A DNA stretch of 64,000 nucleotides from Tetramitus jugosus. Taxonomy: Eukaryota; Heterolobosea; Eutetramitea; Acrasida; Vahlkampfiidae. Made by a program: the position numbers and the translations under genes. Location of the stretch: positions 248,001 to 312,000 of the forward strand of contig OW569382.1 in the NCBI GenBank assembly GCA_937625935.1. The letters run 5' to 3'. Below are positions 40,639-49,667 of this stretch, in pieces; the first letter of the stretch is position 1, and every line of letters begins with the position of its first letter. A model generated the notes under the pieces. The model was not told the DNA's origin. It did not search any database and saw only the letters and a list, made by a program, of their open reading frames with translations.

Positions 40639-41439
40639 TTATTTGCTATCACTAGCACTGGAGCTCTTCAATCTTTGTTGTGTCGCCTCGAGAATCTTGC
40701 GTCTGTCGGCCGACATGACTGGCGAATCCCCACCATTGCTCTTGAGGGAATTGCTGGAGCTTGTTTTGGCCAAGTTGTTTCCGTCTGGTTGAGGGCTGGC
40801 ACCACCACTCGTAGATGGCTTGGTCCAACTCGACAACCGTCCAAAAAAGGTATTACTGGTCGTTTCAGAAGAAGCTGTAGAAGCAGTAGAAGCAGAGCTT
40901 CCCAGAGCTCTTCCCTCACCACTAAACGCACTAAACGATGGTTGTTGGCTTTGTTGCAAATCAGCAGGAAAAGACACGCTTTCTGAACCGTTTGGCACTG
41001 CACGATCACCAAATGCATCCTTTGGCAGCATCCAGCTAAAAGCACTACCAAGACCTGCAGCTCTGTTCACCCAACCAGGAAACGAGGACTCAGGAACGAG
41101 CTTCTCCGAGAACGCCTTGGCAAAATGATTGCAGTTTCGTTGTAAAATGTGATAATTTCCCTCTCTTTTCAAAGTTTCGGCGACTTCAGCGGCAATTTTT
41201 GTAATTTCGGCCGAGTTCTTGTTCGTGTGACCAAGAAGGATGGATTCCCGATAGAGAACACCATATGCTTTCTTTGGTTCGTTGCGGAATGGTCCGTCTG
41301 TTCCCCAAGAGTACTCTACCCCGTTGACTTCGAGTCCACTGTGATAGAGACCGAAACCTAGCTTATAGTATGATACGTTGCTCTCTGAGAGATCATAAAC
41401 ATGGAGAGTGACAGGTGTGTTGCCAACAGGTTTTGCCAT
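40639..41439 (-). CDS. PPPDE/DeSI-type desumoylating or deubiquitinating isopeptidase
   Basis: The protein has 266 residues from the ATG giving MAKPVGNTPV; the longer frame begins with GTG. The papain-like PPPDE fold covers residues 8-145, with the catalytic dyad His33 (GLYHSGLEVNG) and Cys103 (QRNCNHFAKAF). Landmarks are EYSWGTDGPF and FPGWVNRAAGLG. The order and lengths fit DeSI-2/PPPDE1. The last 120 residues are Ser-rich and disordered. It probably cleaves SUMO or ubiquitin from targets. Confidence 0.9.
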   Translation of the reverse strand: MAKPVGNTPVTLHVYDLSESNVSYYKLGFGLYHSGLEVNGVEYSWGTDGPFRNEPKKAYGVLYRESILLGHTNKNSAEITKIAAEVAETLKREGNYHILQRNCNHFAKAFSEKLVPESSFPGWVNRAAGLGSAFSWMLPKDAFGDRAVPNGSESVSFPADLQQSQQPSFSAFSGEGRALGSSASTASTASSETTSNTFFGRLSSWTKPSTSGGASPQPDGNNLAKTSSSNSLKSNGGDSPVMSADRRKILEATQQRLKSSSASDSK

Positions 41440-41739
41440 TATGTTATTTGGAGGAGATATTTGAGGTTGTTGATGTGGAAGTTTGGGTGGTTTTGTTGTT
41501 GATTTGAGTTTGTTTTGTGTCGGTTTTGTGCGCGAGAACACAGCCTAAAGATGCGATTCTTTTTTTCGATTCCCTCTATTCAAATACACATATTCCTCAG
41601 ATTACAATATCCAAACCACCCAAACCACTCCAACGATACACTGTGTATTCTGACCATTTGAGGGCAATGACACCCACCTTATCACAAGCAAGTGATTTTG
41701 CTTGTTTTTGAACAACAATTTTTATTTGATGATCAATGA

Positions 41740-42156
41740 TTAAGCTTCCATTGCTTCCATGGATTCCTTTTCTCGATTGCTCCTATAGTACATCCAATGC
41801 CTTCGTTGCTGATCCATCAAAAATTGTGAGAATCCTGCTTTGGCACACTCGGATCGAAATCCTTCATCTTGCAACCGATCCAAATAGTAGAGACAGTTGG
41901 GGTACATGATAAACTTGGAGTACTCTGGTTGTTTCCAATATAATAAATATTTGAGGTAGCTAATGAATGACTTGTCTTCAAAGTACTTGTACTGTGCCAA
42001 GTGTTGCAAGTAAAAGGGATTGGCAAGCATTTGAACAAATTCTAGTTCGACTTGAAATCGAATTTGTTCTTCTTCGTCTATGGGTGCGGTGGTATCGGCT
42101 TCCTCGTCTTGTTGTTCCTTCTCATTTTTTATGACTGGATTGCTTGTGTTCATCAT
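41740..42156 (-). CDS. MED31: Mediator subunit 31
   Basis: The protein has 138 residues. The core RFQVELEFVQMLANP, YLQHLAQYKYFEDKSF, YLKYLLYWKQPEY and DRLQDEGFR...QQRRHW is unmistakable MED31/SOH1, the small four-helix subunit of the Mediator middle module. Two ATG codons in tandem begin the frame; the first is used. Short extensions at both ends are acidic or Met/Glu-rich. Confidence 0.95.
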   Translation of the reverse strand: MMNTSNPVIKNEKEQQDEEADTTAPIDEEEQIRFQVELEFVQMLANPFYLQHLAQYKYFEDKSFISYLKYLLYWKQPEYSKFIMYPNCLYYLDRLQDEGFRSECAKAGFSQFLMDQQRRHWMYYRSNREKESMEAMEA

Positions 42157-42426
42157 GTTCTCTCGTTTTCCGCTTTTTTGTTCAAGAGATCACTCGAACC
42201 AAATTCTAAAATACCGATCAAAAAGGCGCCAAGAACTCATCTGTCGTTTACAATTTCATAGCCAGGTTGACAACGACCATGTTCAATCAGCTATAAATTC
42301 TGTGCACAAAAACAAACAACTACAGTTTCTTACCACCAATACAAAAAAAATCAAATACAATAATCTCCATCTTAACTTAAAGCTTTGAAGCTCTATTCAA
42401 CAATCATACCTCCAATACAAAAAATA

Positions 42427-43506
42427 ATGACTCATACAACCAACAATCAAGAATACCCTACCAGTAGAGCCATAGAAGAACGTTACAGTACTCTGTCTCT
42501 GGATACGGAAGCAATGACTCTGAATAGTCTATTGAATTTTACTCCAAGTGATACCATCACTACCCAAGAACAACACTCGAACAGAGTTCCCTTTTCCAAG
42601 TCTTCCTCCTCTGCTCCCTCTCCCTGTAATCATCATCATCATGAACAGCAACTGCAACAAAAAGACCAAACTCAAAAATTTCAACACCATGATGAAATTA
42701 TCACCCAAGAACAAGAACAAGAAGCAGAAGCTTGGCTCTTTGAACAAAATGTTCAACACACAGTGTCTCAGTGTATTGATACTCTGTTTTCAACCAACCA
42801 TTCTAGGAGTGAAGATGAACATGCCATACAAAAACACATGGAGCAACAACAGCCATTTGCCTATCATTTGTTGAGTCAAGTTCCACCCTACTTGAACCAA
42901 TGTAACATTGTTCATTCAAGAATACAAAAACTCGTCCATGATGATGCAAGTGTAAAGCTCAACAGCCAACCAAGTTGTCCTCTGTCCAGTGATCATCATG
43001 ATGTAGTTGTTGTTGGATCATGCCATCACAACAACTCCCTTTCATCATCATCATCATCACCAACTGCAACTACAACTGACAATCACAAGTACAAGACAGA
43101 GCTATGTAGGTCATACTTTGAAACTGGTCATTGTCGATATGGCAAAAAGTGCAAGTTTGCTCATGGGAGACAAGAGCTAAAGACTGTTGTTCGTCACTCC
43201 AAATTCAAGAGTGAACTCTGCTACAATTATCATTATTGTGTGACTTGTGTTTGTCCCTATGGTGTTCGTTGCTGTTTTTTGCACGAGATCCCATTAGAAT
43301 TCTTGGGAAAAGCTGTCGCCGAAAATATTGACTCTGTTTTGTTGTATCAGAGCAATCTGCGATTGAAAGCTTTCACTGAGCTATGTGAACAAAAAGAGGA
43401 GGAACCGGTGGCCCTTAGTGAGATGATGAAAAACAGAGCAAAAGAACCAAGTTTGGGAACGAGATGGAAGAAGAATGAAAATCAGGGGTTGTATCATAGA
43501 GCCTGA
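42427..43506 (+). CDS. tandem CCCH zinc-finger RNA-binding protein, TTP-like, atypical second finger
   Basis: The protein has 359 residues from the ATG giving MTHTTNNQEY; the open frame extends 14 codons up only through TTG. A low-complexity Gln/Ser/His region precedes two fingers. Finger 1 is canonical: KTELCRSYFETGHCRYGKKC with KFAH, that is C-x8-C-x5-C-x3-H. The linker RQELKTVVRHSKFKSELC is TTP-like. Finger 2 reads CYNYHYCVTCVCPYGVRCCFLH, with ten residues rather than eight between the first Cys and CPYG, and extra Cys. TTP-type proteins bind AU-rich elements and direct mRNA decay. The remaining tail is charged. Confidence 0.85.
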   Translation: MTHTTNNQEYPTSRAIEERYSTLSLDTEAMTLNSLLNFTPSDTITTQEQHSNRVPFSKSSSSAPSPCNHHHHEQQLQQKDQTQKFQHHDEIITQEQEQEAEAWLFEQNVQHTVSQCIDTLFSTNHSRSEDEHAIQKHMEQQQPFAYHLLSQVPPYLNQCNIVHSRIQKLVHDDASVKLNSQPSCPLSSDHHDVVVVGSCHHNNSLSSSSSSPTATTTDNHKYKTELCRSYFETGHCRYGKKCKFAHGRQELKTVVRHSKFKSELCYNYHYCVTCVCPYGVRCCFLHEIPLEFLGKAVAENIDSVLLYQSNLRLKAFTELCEQKEEEPVALSEMMKNRAKEPSLGTRWKKNENQGLYHRA

Positions 43507-46063
43507 GTTAATAAAACGAGTTGTAATGTAGATTTTTATGTGATTGCAATCACTTTGTGTTGCGTTTATTCGTTAGTGTGTATGAGAAAGCGAAAACTCA
43601 TACTGTTCAACTCCTGATTCATTTGCCAAAGCATGAATGGAATAAGGTCATTCACACAGGAGGAGTCCTTTGGAGAGAGTCTCATTGCAGAATAATTGCT
43701 ACTCATGTTCGCACTGATGCCTAGCTCATCAGTGATGGGTACCTCTGTTTCCCTTCTGGAAATATCAGCCTCTGTTAGACGAGGAGGAAAGCTTTTGTAC
43801 ACAGTCTCTGTACTTGACACTTTTCTTTGAATTACCATCCATCGTCAATCGATACTAGCTTGATCCTGCTTTCAGTATGTTGTTACTTTGTTGTTACTTA
43901 TTCATCACTCAGCTCACTACGATTTGATGAACGTAGCTATTCATTGTTCAATTCCTTTTATCCCAGTAGATCCTTACAACTGTAAAACTAGCACCTATTG
44001 TATAGTGACCGTCGTCCAAGAATAATCACTTTTTCGTCAGTTCATACTAGAGTCATTCAAAGTGTGGTTGGTTCTTCTTCACGAAGAACATCACATAGAA
44101 CACAGGTTTTTCGACTTCTTCTTTTCCCATTAGTGGATTGTTCCTCTGTAATCTTCAGGTATTATTTCATTGCTTGAGCCATTGCTTGGCATCTCTTTCG
44201 GGAAATCAACTCCTTTTATCAAAAAACAATCACGAACTTGTATTGTTCCTAAGGTTGGCTTGTACCTTTGTGAGTCAGCAGTGTTTTCTATAGATCCTTG
44301 TTGTAGTGGCACCACAGTGGTTCGTCATATCGTCGTCGCAACTCTGTCTGGTTCAGAGATTTTTCAGCATTACTCCAGTTGAGAAGTCCTCATCTTCTCT
44401 TCTGTTATCTTATCTTGATCGTCCATGGACTGACCTTGGTTGAATCGAGCAACGTGCGATCTCTTCTCATAGATATCACTCTTACTAGTTCTGCTCTTTG
44501 TCCTTTAACAGTATTGCTCTTTGTCTGTCGTCACCCAATGATCTATTACCCAATGATCTATTCTCTTCGAATAGTCAACTGAATTCATGCACATTGCTCT
44601 TGGCCGAATCTGAATAGAACCTATCGTGTGTAGTATATGAAGTTTCCTTCACCAAAACAAATCCAATGTCTAAAAGCTCTATTGCCATTTCTGGCTCTTT
44701 TCCTTCAAGTGACCTGAGAGATGGCAATCTTGTGTGGATACGTACCATTTAGTGATTGATTCCTTTGGGTGTGTGTTAGCCACACACAATCTTCAAATCA
44801 TCTGTTGTAGTGTAGGAGGTTAAGGGATTTTTCATCCATCCACCGAGTGGAAGTTCCTTCACAATGATCCAAACAGTCCGAATCAATAGTATAGGGGGTA
44901 GGGGTGAGAGTAAAATACTCATGCCGCTTCGATAGAGTAGTTGATTGTCGTGGTTGTTGCATGACCAGACTGAAGAACTCTCTTCACTGAGCTGACGTGT
45001 GGATTGAGTGAACCAAGGAAGGATTGATTTTTGCATACCTTCATTCCTATCCTTGTCACCTTTCTTCCTCACACTCAGTCATCCTAACGTTTTCACCAGG
45101 TAAGATTCAGTCATCTTGTAGTTCGCCTGTCGCAGTTTGTCAACATTTTCATCGTCGTCATCATCTGTCGTCTATCTTCCAAGTTATCATCATATCACTT
45201 GATCAATTGTAAATAGCTCTGCTTACACGTAGGTAGTTTTCTCGCATATAATAAAGTAAACCTTAAAATTTCCATTTTCTGAATGATCGTCCTAATACAT
45301 CTATCTGCACAATTGCTTTCTTCTGCCAATCAACATCTCTGTGAGTCCCAGGGAGCTCGTGAACCAACACACACTAGCCAGTGTGTGCTGGCCACATCAG
45401 AGAAGATGATACATGTATAGGATTAAAATGTGTCAGTAACTTTTATCACAATTCCAAGCTGCACTGAAGCAGCATTGGAATGCGAATGTTCTCATGAAGA
45501 ACGGAAAATTCTTTCAGAAGGAGTAGGTCACCAAAACAACAATTGTAAGGTAGCAAGAAACACTCCGATTACATACCATCACCCTGAGACTGACTGCATC
45601 CACTGGTAGTATGTGGATACAGTCAAGAAGTGAGCAGTGCTTCTCTATAGAGTACGTGTTCCGAACGGATCCAACAAACCAAAAAGTGTATCAAAAACTC
45701 AAACATTATTACTATTATTGCTACTATTATCGTATATAAAAATCGTCCTAGCTAGATAAGCTATCATCCGCTTCTGTAGGGTACTTAATGTACATCCGAG
45801 TTGTGATAATTCTTTATTTCCCGTAGTAGTTAACACTCAAGACTGTTTCTTCTCTTGACAACAAGAAAGATCTTCCTCAACACTTCAAACTTGAACCTAG
45901 AGTTGTTGTGATCATGTCAGCACAAAAACAAACGCTGAACACTGAGACTACTTGCCGTCGGTTTGGTTCACCTTACACATGAACACTTCTTTCGTTCTAT
46001 GCCGTGAAAAGTAAAGGAGGAAATGACGGAGGAGAACACAGTAAAACCAATCAAAAAACAAAA
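43507..46063. other. gene-poor interval
   Basis: 2.56 kb with no convincing protein gene. The longest frames (43566-43838 minus, 90 codons; 44776-45072 minus, 98 codons) have no recognised family, and part of the first is overlapped by another protein-like frame, so spliced or decayed coding sequence is possible. A 7-bp perfect hairpin, GTTCTTC/GAAGAAC, lies at 44071-44089. The only dense structure is the hairpin cluster at 45368-45624. Confidence 0.45.
45368..45624. ncRNA. candidate structured RNA: cluster of four hairpins
   Basis: Stem-loops: 45368-45387 (CACACACT/AGTGTGTG, with an overlapping alternative GCCAG/CTGGC at 45377-45392); 45451-45481 (ATTCCAAGCTGC with GCAGC and TTGGAAT, one bulged A); 45488-45502 (GTTCT/AGAAC); 45592-45624 (12 pairs with one C-A mismatch, 9-nt loop). 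No open frame crosses the cluster. I recognise no known RNA class. Strand is unknown. It could be a processed RNA or chance. Confidence 0.3.
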
Positions 46064-46434
46064 ATGTCGACAGCAGTGCAAACAAACGTTTCTGAGAAAG
46101 CGAATACGAGTATGACTAGATCAATCTGAGTGGTGGTAGGTGTGGTCCATGTGTAGTTGATGATTGTGTGAACGTAGAAGTGAAAGAACACTGGAACGAT
46201 GTTGAAACGGTTCCTTTTGAGTTGTTGCTTGGTACCTTTGGAGTTTACCTTCTGGCTAACATCATGGGTAGTTTAGTACTCATCATATCATGGTTATTAG
46301 TTTCGGGATTGTGTGTGATTGGTTTGCTTTGTGTGACTATTGCTCGGTTGATCCGTCCGAGCTGGCTTTTAAACCTTCGGTCTGCGATCAAGTTGTATTC
46401 TTGGGTTCCTGAAATAAATTGTTGGTTGACCTGA
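46064..46434 (+). CDS. small membrane protein, unknown family (spliced model)
   Basis: Exons 46064-46109 and 46178-46434 give 100 residues; the intron is GTATGA...CGTAG, and the phases agree. This supplies an ATG (MSTAVQTNVSEK) to a frame that otherwise begins with GTG. Residues about 30-75 are very hydrophobic (LLLGTFGVYLLANIMGS, then LIISWLLVSGLCVIGLLCV), probably a membrane hairpin, with short soluble ends. The shape recalls promethin/LDAF1-type proteins but no motif proves this. Confidence 0.45.
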
Positions 46435-46560
46435 ATTTGTCCATCCTTGGTGATTTGAACACATCGAGTAAAACAGATCATTCAAAAATAGTCTGTTTTG
46501 ATTCCTTTTCAAGTTTGATTGATGGATATTTTTTTGGTTTCTCTTCCTTCATAACCTTTG

Positions 46561-47988
46561 TTACCATCTTCCTTGTCGCAGAATAACACCTGGACGAGGA
46601 GGCACAACTACAGGAGCGTTGGCAGCGTCTTCATCAGTTAGTACTGGGTCCTGCCTTGGAATACACTGATAGTTTGAGAGGGCATCCACCTGCCACAGAT
46701 AGCCTGGATACTTTCTGAACCGTTGTTGCTTTTTTGCTGCACCGATAGCATAGTTGTTGTGCACTACATACACATCGGCAAACCTAGAGCGTGGCAAACT
46801 TGGATCAAAGTAGAACATGCCATTGGGGAAGAGATTTCCTGGGAGATAGGCCACTTTGATTTGTCCCCTAGTAGCTGCTCTCTGAATCATTTGTTGTTCA
46901 TTGTCAATCGATGGGTCAATAGCATTTTGTGTCAATTTTGTAAATTCCAAAGTCACATTCCTCCACACTTCCTTCATTTTGCCTGTGTTCTTCATGTACA
47001 AAAATCCACCACAGGTGACATGTTGATCGTGTACAGGGCTATCATCTTGAGCAATCAGATCATATTCCTTAAACTGTTCATTCAACAAGTATGGAATGGG
47101 ATTGCGCAGCCAAACAGAATCATTATCAGCGATAATCACGTTCAAATCAGAAGTCACCAATAACTTCTTAATAAACTCAGTTCTGTACAATATTAATCTC
47201 TGATAACCAAGTGTTTGAAAAGAGAGAGAACTTCCATCACTGGTGCTGTGATCCTTGGAAGCTCTCTTGTCTATAAACACATTGAAAAAGTTGTGTTGTG
47301 TAATGAGCTCCCATGCAATCTTTGAATCTGGAGTGTAGATGATTACTTGATCCAAAATCGATTGTCCACTTCCATCTGGCAAATTCTTGATACTACACAA
47401 CCAATTATAGAGGTAAGCTCTAAATCCAAATGTTGTCGTCGTCGCAATAATTTGTCTTGCTGCTTGTTTATTGCCTTCCTTGTCATAAATGGGCGTCGCA
47501 ATTCGCGCCACTTTTTCTTGTAAAGTTTCATGGAGGGCATATTTCGCAAATAGAGCCACACTGGCAGAGCTTTCCTGTGTGGTGGTCCATTTGGCAAGCT
47601 CTTGTTCATTCCAAGCTTGTTCATTAAATTCTGAGGAATGAAAATCGAGCAATGCATTGACATGCTGTGGCTCTGGTTCCTTCTTCTTCTTCTGAGGAGG
47701 AGGAGGAGGAGTAGAAACAACAGCATCAGCAGCAGCAGTAGGAATAACAGGAGCAGTATCAAGAGCACCTGCGAGTGGTGGTGATTGACCAATAGGAGAT
47801 GCATCATCACGCTCTATCCGTCTTACGCAACCAACAAACAACAAGGAGAGAATAAAAAAGACGAGAAAAAATTTACTCTTGGAAGAGATGAGGACACGGT
47901 GAGTTTGGTCGCAGAATGATGATTGTGGTCGGGATTCTTCTGATGATGAGAATCGATGACGTGGAGTCCTAGAGGTGGCTACTATCAT
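46561..47988 (-). CDS. type II membrane glycosyltransferase, GT77-like
   Basis: The protein has 475 residues. A cytosolic stub is followed by a signal anchor (about 38-56, KFFLVFFILSLLFVGCV), a disordered Pro/Ala stem, and the catalytic domain from about 185. Landmarks of the nucleotide-diphospho-sugar transferase (GT77) family are IIADNDSVWLRNP (DxD-type Asp-Asn-Asp), VTCGGFLYMKNT, DNEQQM and VVHNNYAIGA. GT77 includes plant arabinosyl-, galactosyl- and xylosyltransferases of the Golgi. Donor and acceptor cannot be told from sequence. An alternate frame covers the Pro/Ala stem. Confidence 0.85.
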   Translation of the reverse strand: MIVATSRTPRHRFSSSEESRPQSSFCDQTHRVLISSKSKFFLVFFILSLLFVGCVRRIERDDASPIGQSPPLAGALDTAPVIPTAAADAVVSTPPPPPQKKKKEPEPQHVNALLDFHSSEFNEQAWNEQELAKWTTTQESSASVALFAKYALHETLQEKVARIATPIYDKEGNKQAARQIIATTTTFGFRAYLYNWLCSIKNLPDGSGQSILDQVIIYTPDSKIAWELITQHNFFNVFIDKRASKDHSTSDGSSLSFQTLGYQRLILYRTEFIKKLLVTSDLNVIIADNDSVWLRNPIPYLLNEQFKEYDLIAQDDSPVHDQHVTCGGFLYMKNTGKMKEVWRNVTLEFTKLTQNAIDPSIDNEQQMIQRAATRGQIKVAYLPGNLFPNGMFYFDPSLPRSRFADVYVVHNNYAIGAAKKQQRFRKYPGYLWQVDALSNYQCIPRQDPVLTDEDAANAPVVVPPRPGVILRQGRW

Positions 47989-48130
47989 GTGTTGTTGGTT
48001 TCGTGTTGTTTGTTTCTGTGCAAGTTGTTTTCCTTGGGTATAATTGTACGTGAATTCATTGAAGAGAGTGGAAAATATTTCCCTACGGACATGGCGGAAA
48101 AGACCATCACATTGGACTCTACACCTTCAC

Positions 48131-48547
48131 ATGGGAAGTTATGTGAAGGTGAAGAGTAGGGATAGAATCTTCTTGTGGAATAGGTCATTCCTTCTCACAT
48201 ATTCCTCATTGCAACACCAGCTCACTTCATCACACCACGCCAAATTCATCTGGATGAATCAACTCAATTATTACTTGGTTACAGAGGTTGCCTATTGGAA
48301 GCTGCTTGAAAATCGAACACAGAACAGAAAGGCTGTTCGCAAATTGATTCGTCAATTGAAGAACCAAGATGCGCTTTTGAAACGATTTGAATCACCCATT
48401 AGGAACTACCAGAGCAAGAACTGCATGGGTTGTGCAAGTCAAGTAGGCACCATATCGGATGGTGGAGATAACTTCAATAGTCTGTATACCTTGTTTTATC
48501 ACAGTTTGAAACAGTTGGTTTACGGAGGCGTACTTCGGCGGTTGTGA
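48131..48547 (+). CDS. possible small protein gene or gene remnant
   Basis: 138 codons from an ATG giving MGSYVKVKSR to a TGA. The section YYLVTEVAYWKLLENRTQNRK to SKNCMGC looks protein-like, with a helical and charged composition, but no family is recognised. A protein-like frame continues after the stop in another phase (SAFRSDESVEDLKRVQRQEL, to about 48650), so this may be a decayed gene, a frameshift or an unseen intron. An alternative spliced start at 48091 reads MAEKTITLDST. Confidence 0.3.
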   Translation: MGSYVKVKSRDRIFLWNRSFLLTYSSLQHQLTSSHHAKFIWMNQLNYYLVTEVAYWKLLENRTQNRKAVRKLIRQLKNQDALLKRFESPIRNYQSKNCMGCASQVGTISDGGDNFNSLYTLFYHSLKQLVYGGVLRRL

Positions 48548-48719
48548 GTAATGATTTGAGTGCGTTTCGGAGTGACGAATCAGTGGAGGACTTGAAGCGA
48601 GTTCAACGTCAAGAACTCAATTTCTGGAGTACTAAGATTCACGCCAAGAGCTTTTTCTTTTTTTTCTTACATGGAATACAAAGATTAAAAGATCTCATTA
48701 ATAGAGAGGGCTGATTCTT

Positions 48720-49526
48720 TAGTACAATGGTCGCACTGTTGGGTTCTCGTTCAGTGCACAGCAATCGTTCCATTTTTGACTATGAATTGTCTTGGATTCA
48801 GGCAATCATCGATCGTTATCCAGTCGATACTCATCTATATCAGAACGTGCTTTTTTTTCTGCTGTCGTATCCAAGTCATCTAACACTTACGAGTTGATGC
48901 AGTCTTTGCAGCTTGGCACCATTGATCTAAAGTGAGACCATTAGGATCAGTGGTCACACTAAACAAACTGAGTTTACATTGAGTTAGTTGATGTTCTACA
49001 GAGACCCAAAAGAGGTGGTAGACTTTTCATACAAAGAAAAGATAGCTTAAAGTACATCTGTCTATCCTGTTTCCTGACAAGATCGAAATCATTGAATAGT
49101 TTGGAAACCATTTCACGGTTTCCAAACTCCAGGCTGCACAGCAGAAAAAATTACCTCTTTCGGTAGTTTCTTGTAGAAACCAACAACGGTAAACTATTAA
49201 AACAACATATTCTAAAGCGTTGAGAACCCCTAGGCTCAAGTAAGGCAAGGCGATCTCAGATCATCACCTTATTCCCTGAAAATCCACGACTTCCAAATTC
49301 AAAGCGAAAATTTAATCCCACGTTACTTACACATCATCTGTAATGCTAAGTATTGTCAAAGAACATGATCTTGAACAATGGAGTGTCGAACAATGGAGTT
49401 CCAAACACTTGTTCTTGTAACATTAGTGTTCCCATTACTAGAGTAGTAGGGGTACTTGCCAACTCAAAATGAACAGGATTGTTAATTCGTGATGAGAATG
49501 GTTTTGGCTCTCAAAAAAATAGATAT
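48720..49526. other. intergenic with a perfect 12-bp hairpin
   Basis: No gene is seen in about 800 bp downstream of tRNA-Asn. At 49098-49128 there is a perfect stem AGTTTGGAAACC / GGTTTCCAAACT with loop ATTTCAC. At about 49376-49405 the unit GAACAATGGAGT is repeated in tandem with variation. Confidence 0.45.
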
Positions 49527-49599
49527 CTCCTCCAGTTGGGCTCGAACCAACGACCTGCAGGTTAACAGCCTGACGCTCTACCAACTGAGCCATGGAGGA
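49527..49599 (-). tRNA. tRNA-Asn (anticodon GTT)
   Basis: 73 nt on the minus strand, no intron. The acceptor stem TCCTCCA/TGGAGGA has seven Watson-Crick pairs, discriminator G. D arm GCTCAGTTGGTAGAGC, anticodon loop CTGTTAA (GTT, Asn) and a GGTTCGAGCC T arm are all canonical. Retrotransposon insertions begin 41 bp upstream of its 5' end. Confidence 0.97.
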
Positions 49600-49640
49600 A
49601 TTGTTTCATAGTTCCTTGCGCGAGTAGTAAAACGCAGTAA

Positions 49641-49655
49641 AAACGCTCATGAAAT
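49641..49655 (+). repeat. junction repeat A: target-site duplication or conserved 5' end
   Basis: AAACGCTCATGAAAT, repeated with one change at 51047-51061 and as AAACGCCCATGAAA at 52180-52193. Each copy lies at the start of an inserted element, two of them just after a poly(A) tail. Copy A is 42-56 bp upstream of tRNA-Asn. Confidence 0.7.
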
Positions 49656-49667
49656 AAAAAAACCCCG

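Noticed and set aside
40422-40655. 77-codon plus-strand frame with protein-like composition
   Set aside because: No ATG, no family, overlaps the DeSI stop; kept only as a note on the intergenic interval.
42427-43506. Start codon at 42385 for the CCCH gene
   Set aside because: That codon is TTG; the first in-frame ATG is at 42427. Similar non-ATG extensions were rejected for the genes ending at 3022, 17375 and 41439 and for the one starting at 36453.
43566-43838. 90-codon minus-strand frame
   Set aside because: No family, and a second protein-like frame overlaps it; cannot choose, so not called as a gene.
47343-47810. 155-codon minus frame with Leu and Arg runs
   Set aside because: Alternate frame of the Pro/Ala stem of the GT77-like gene.
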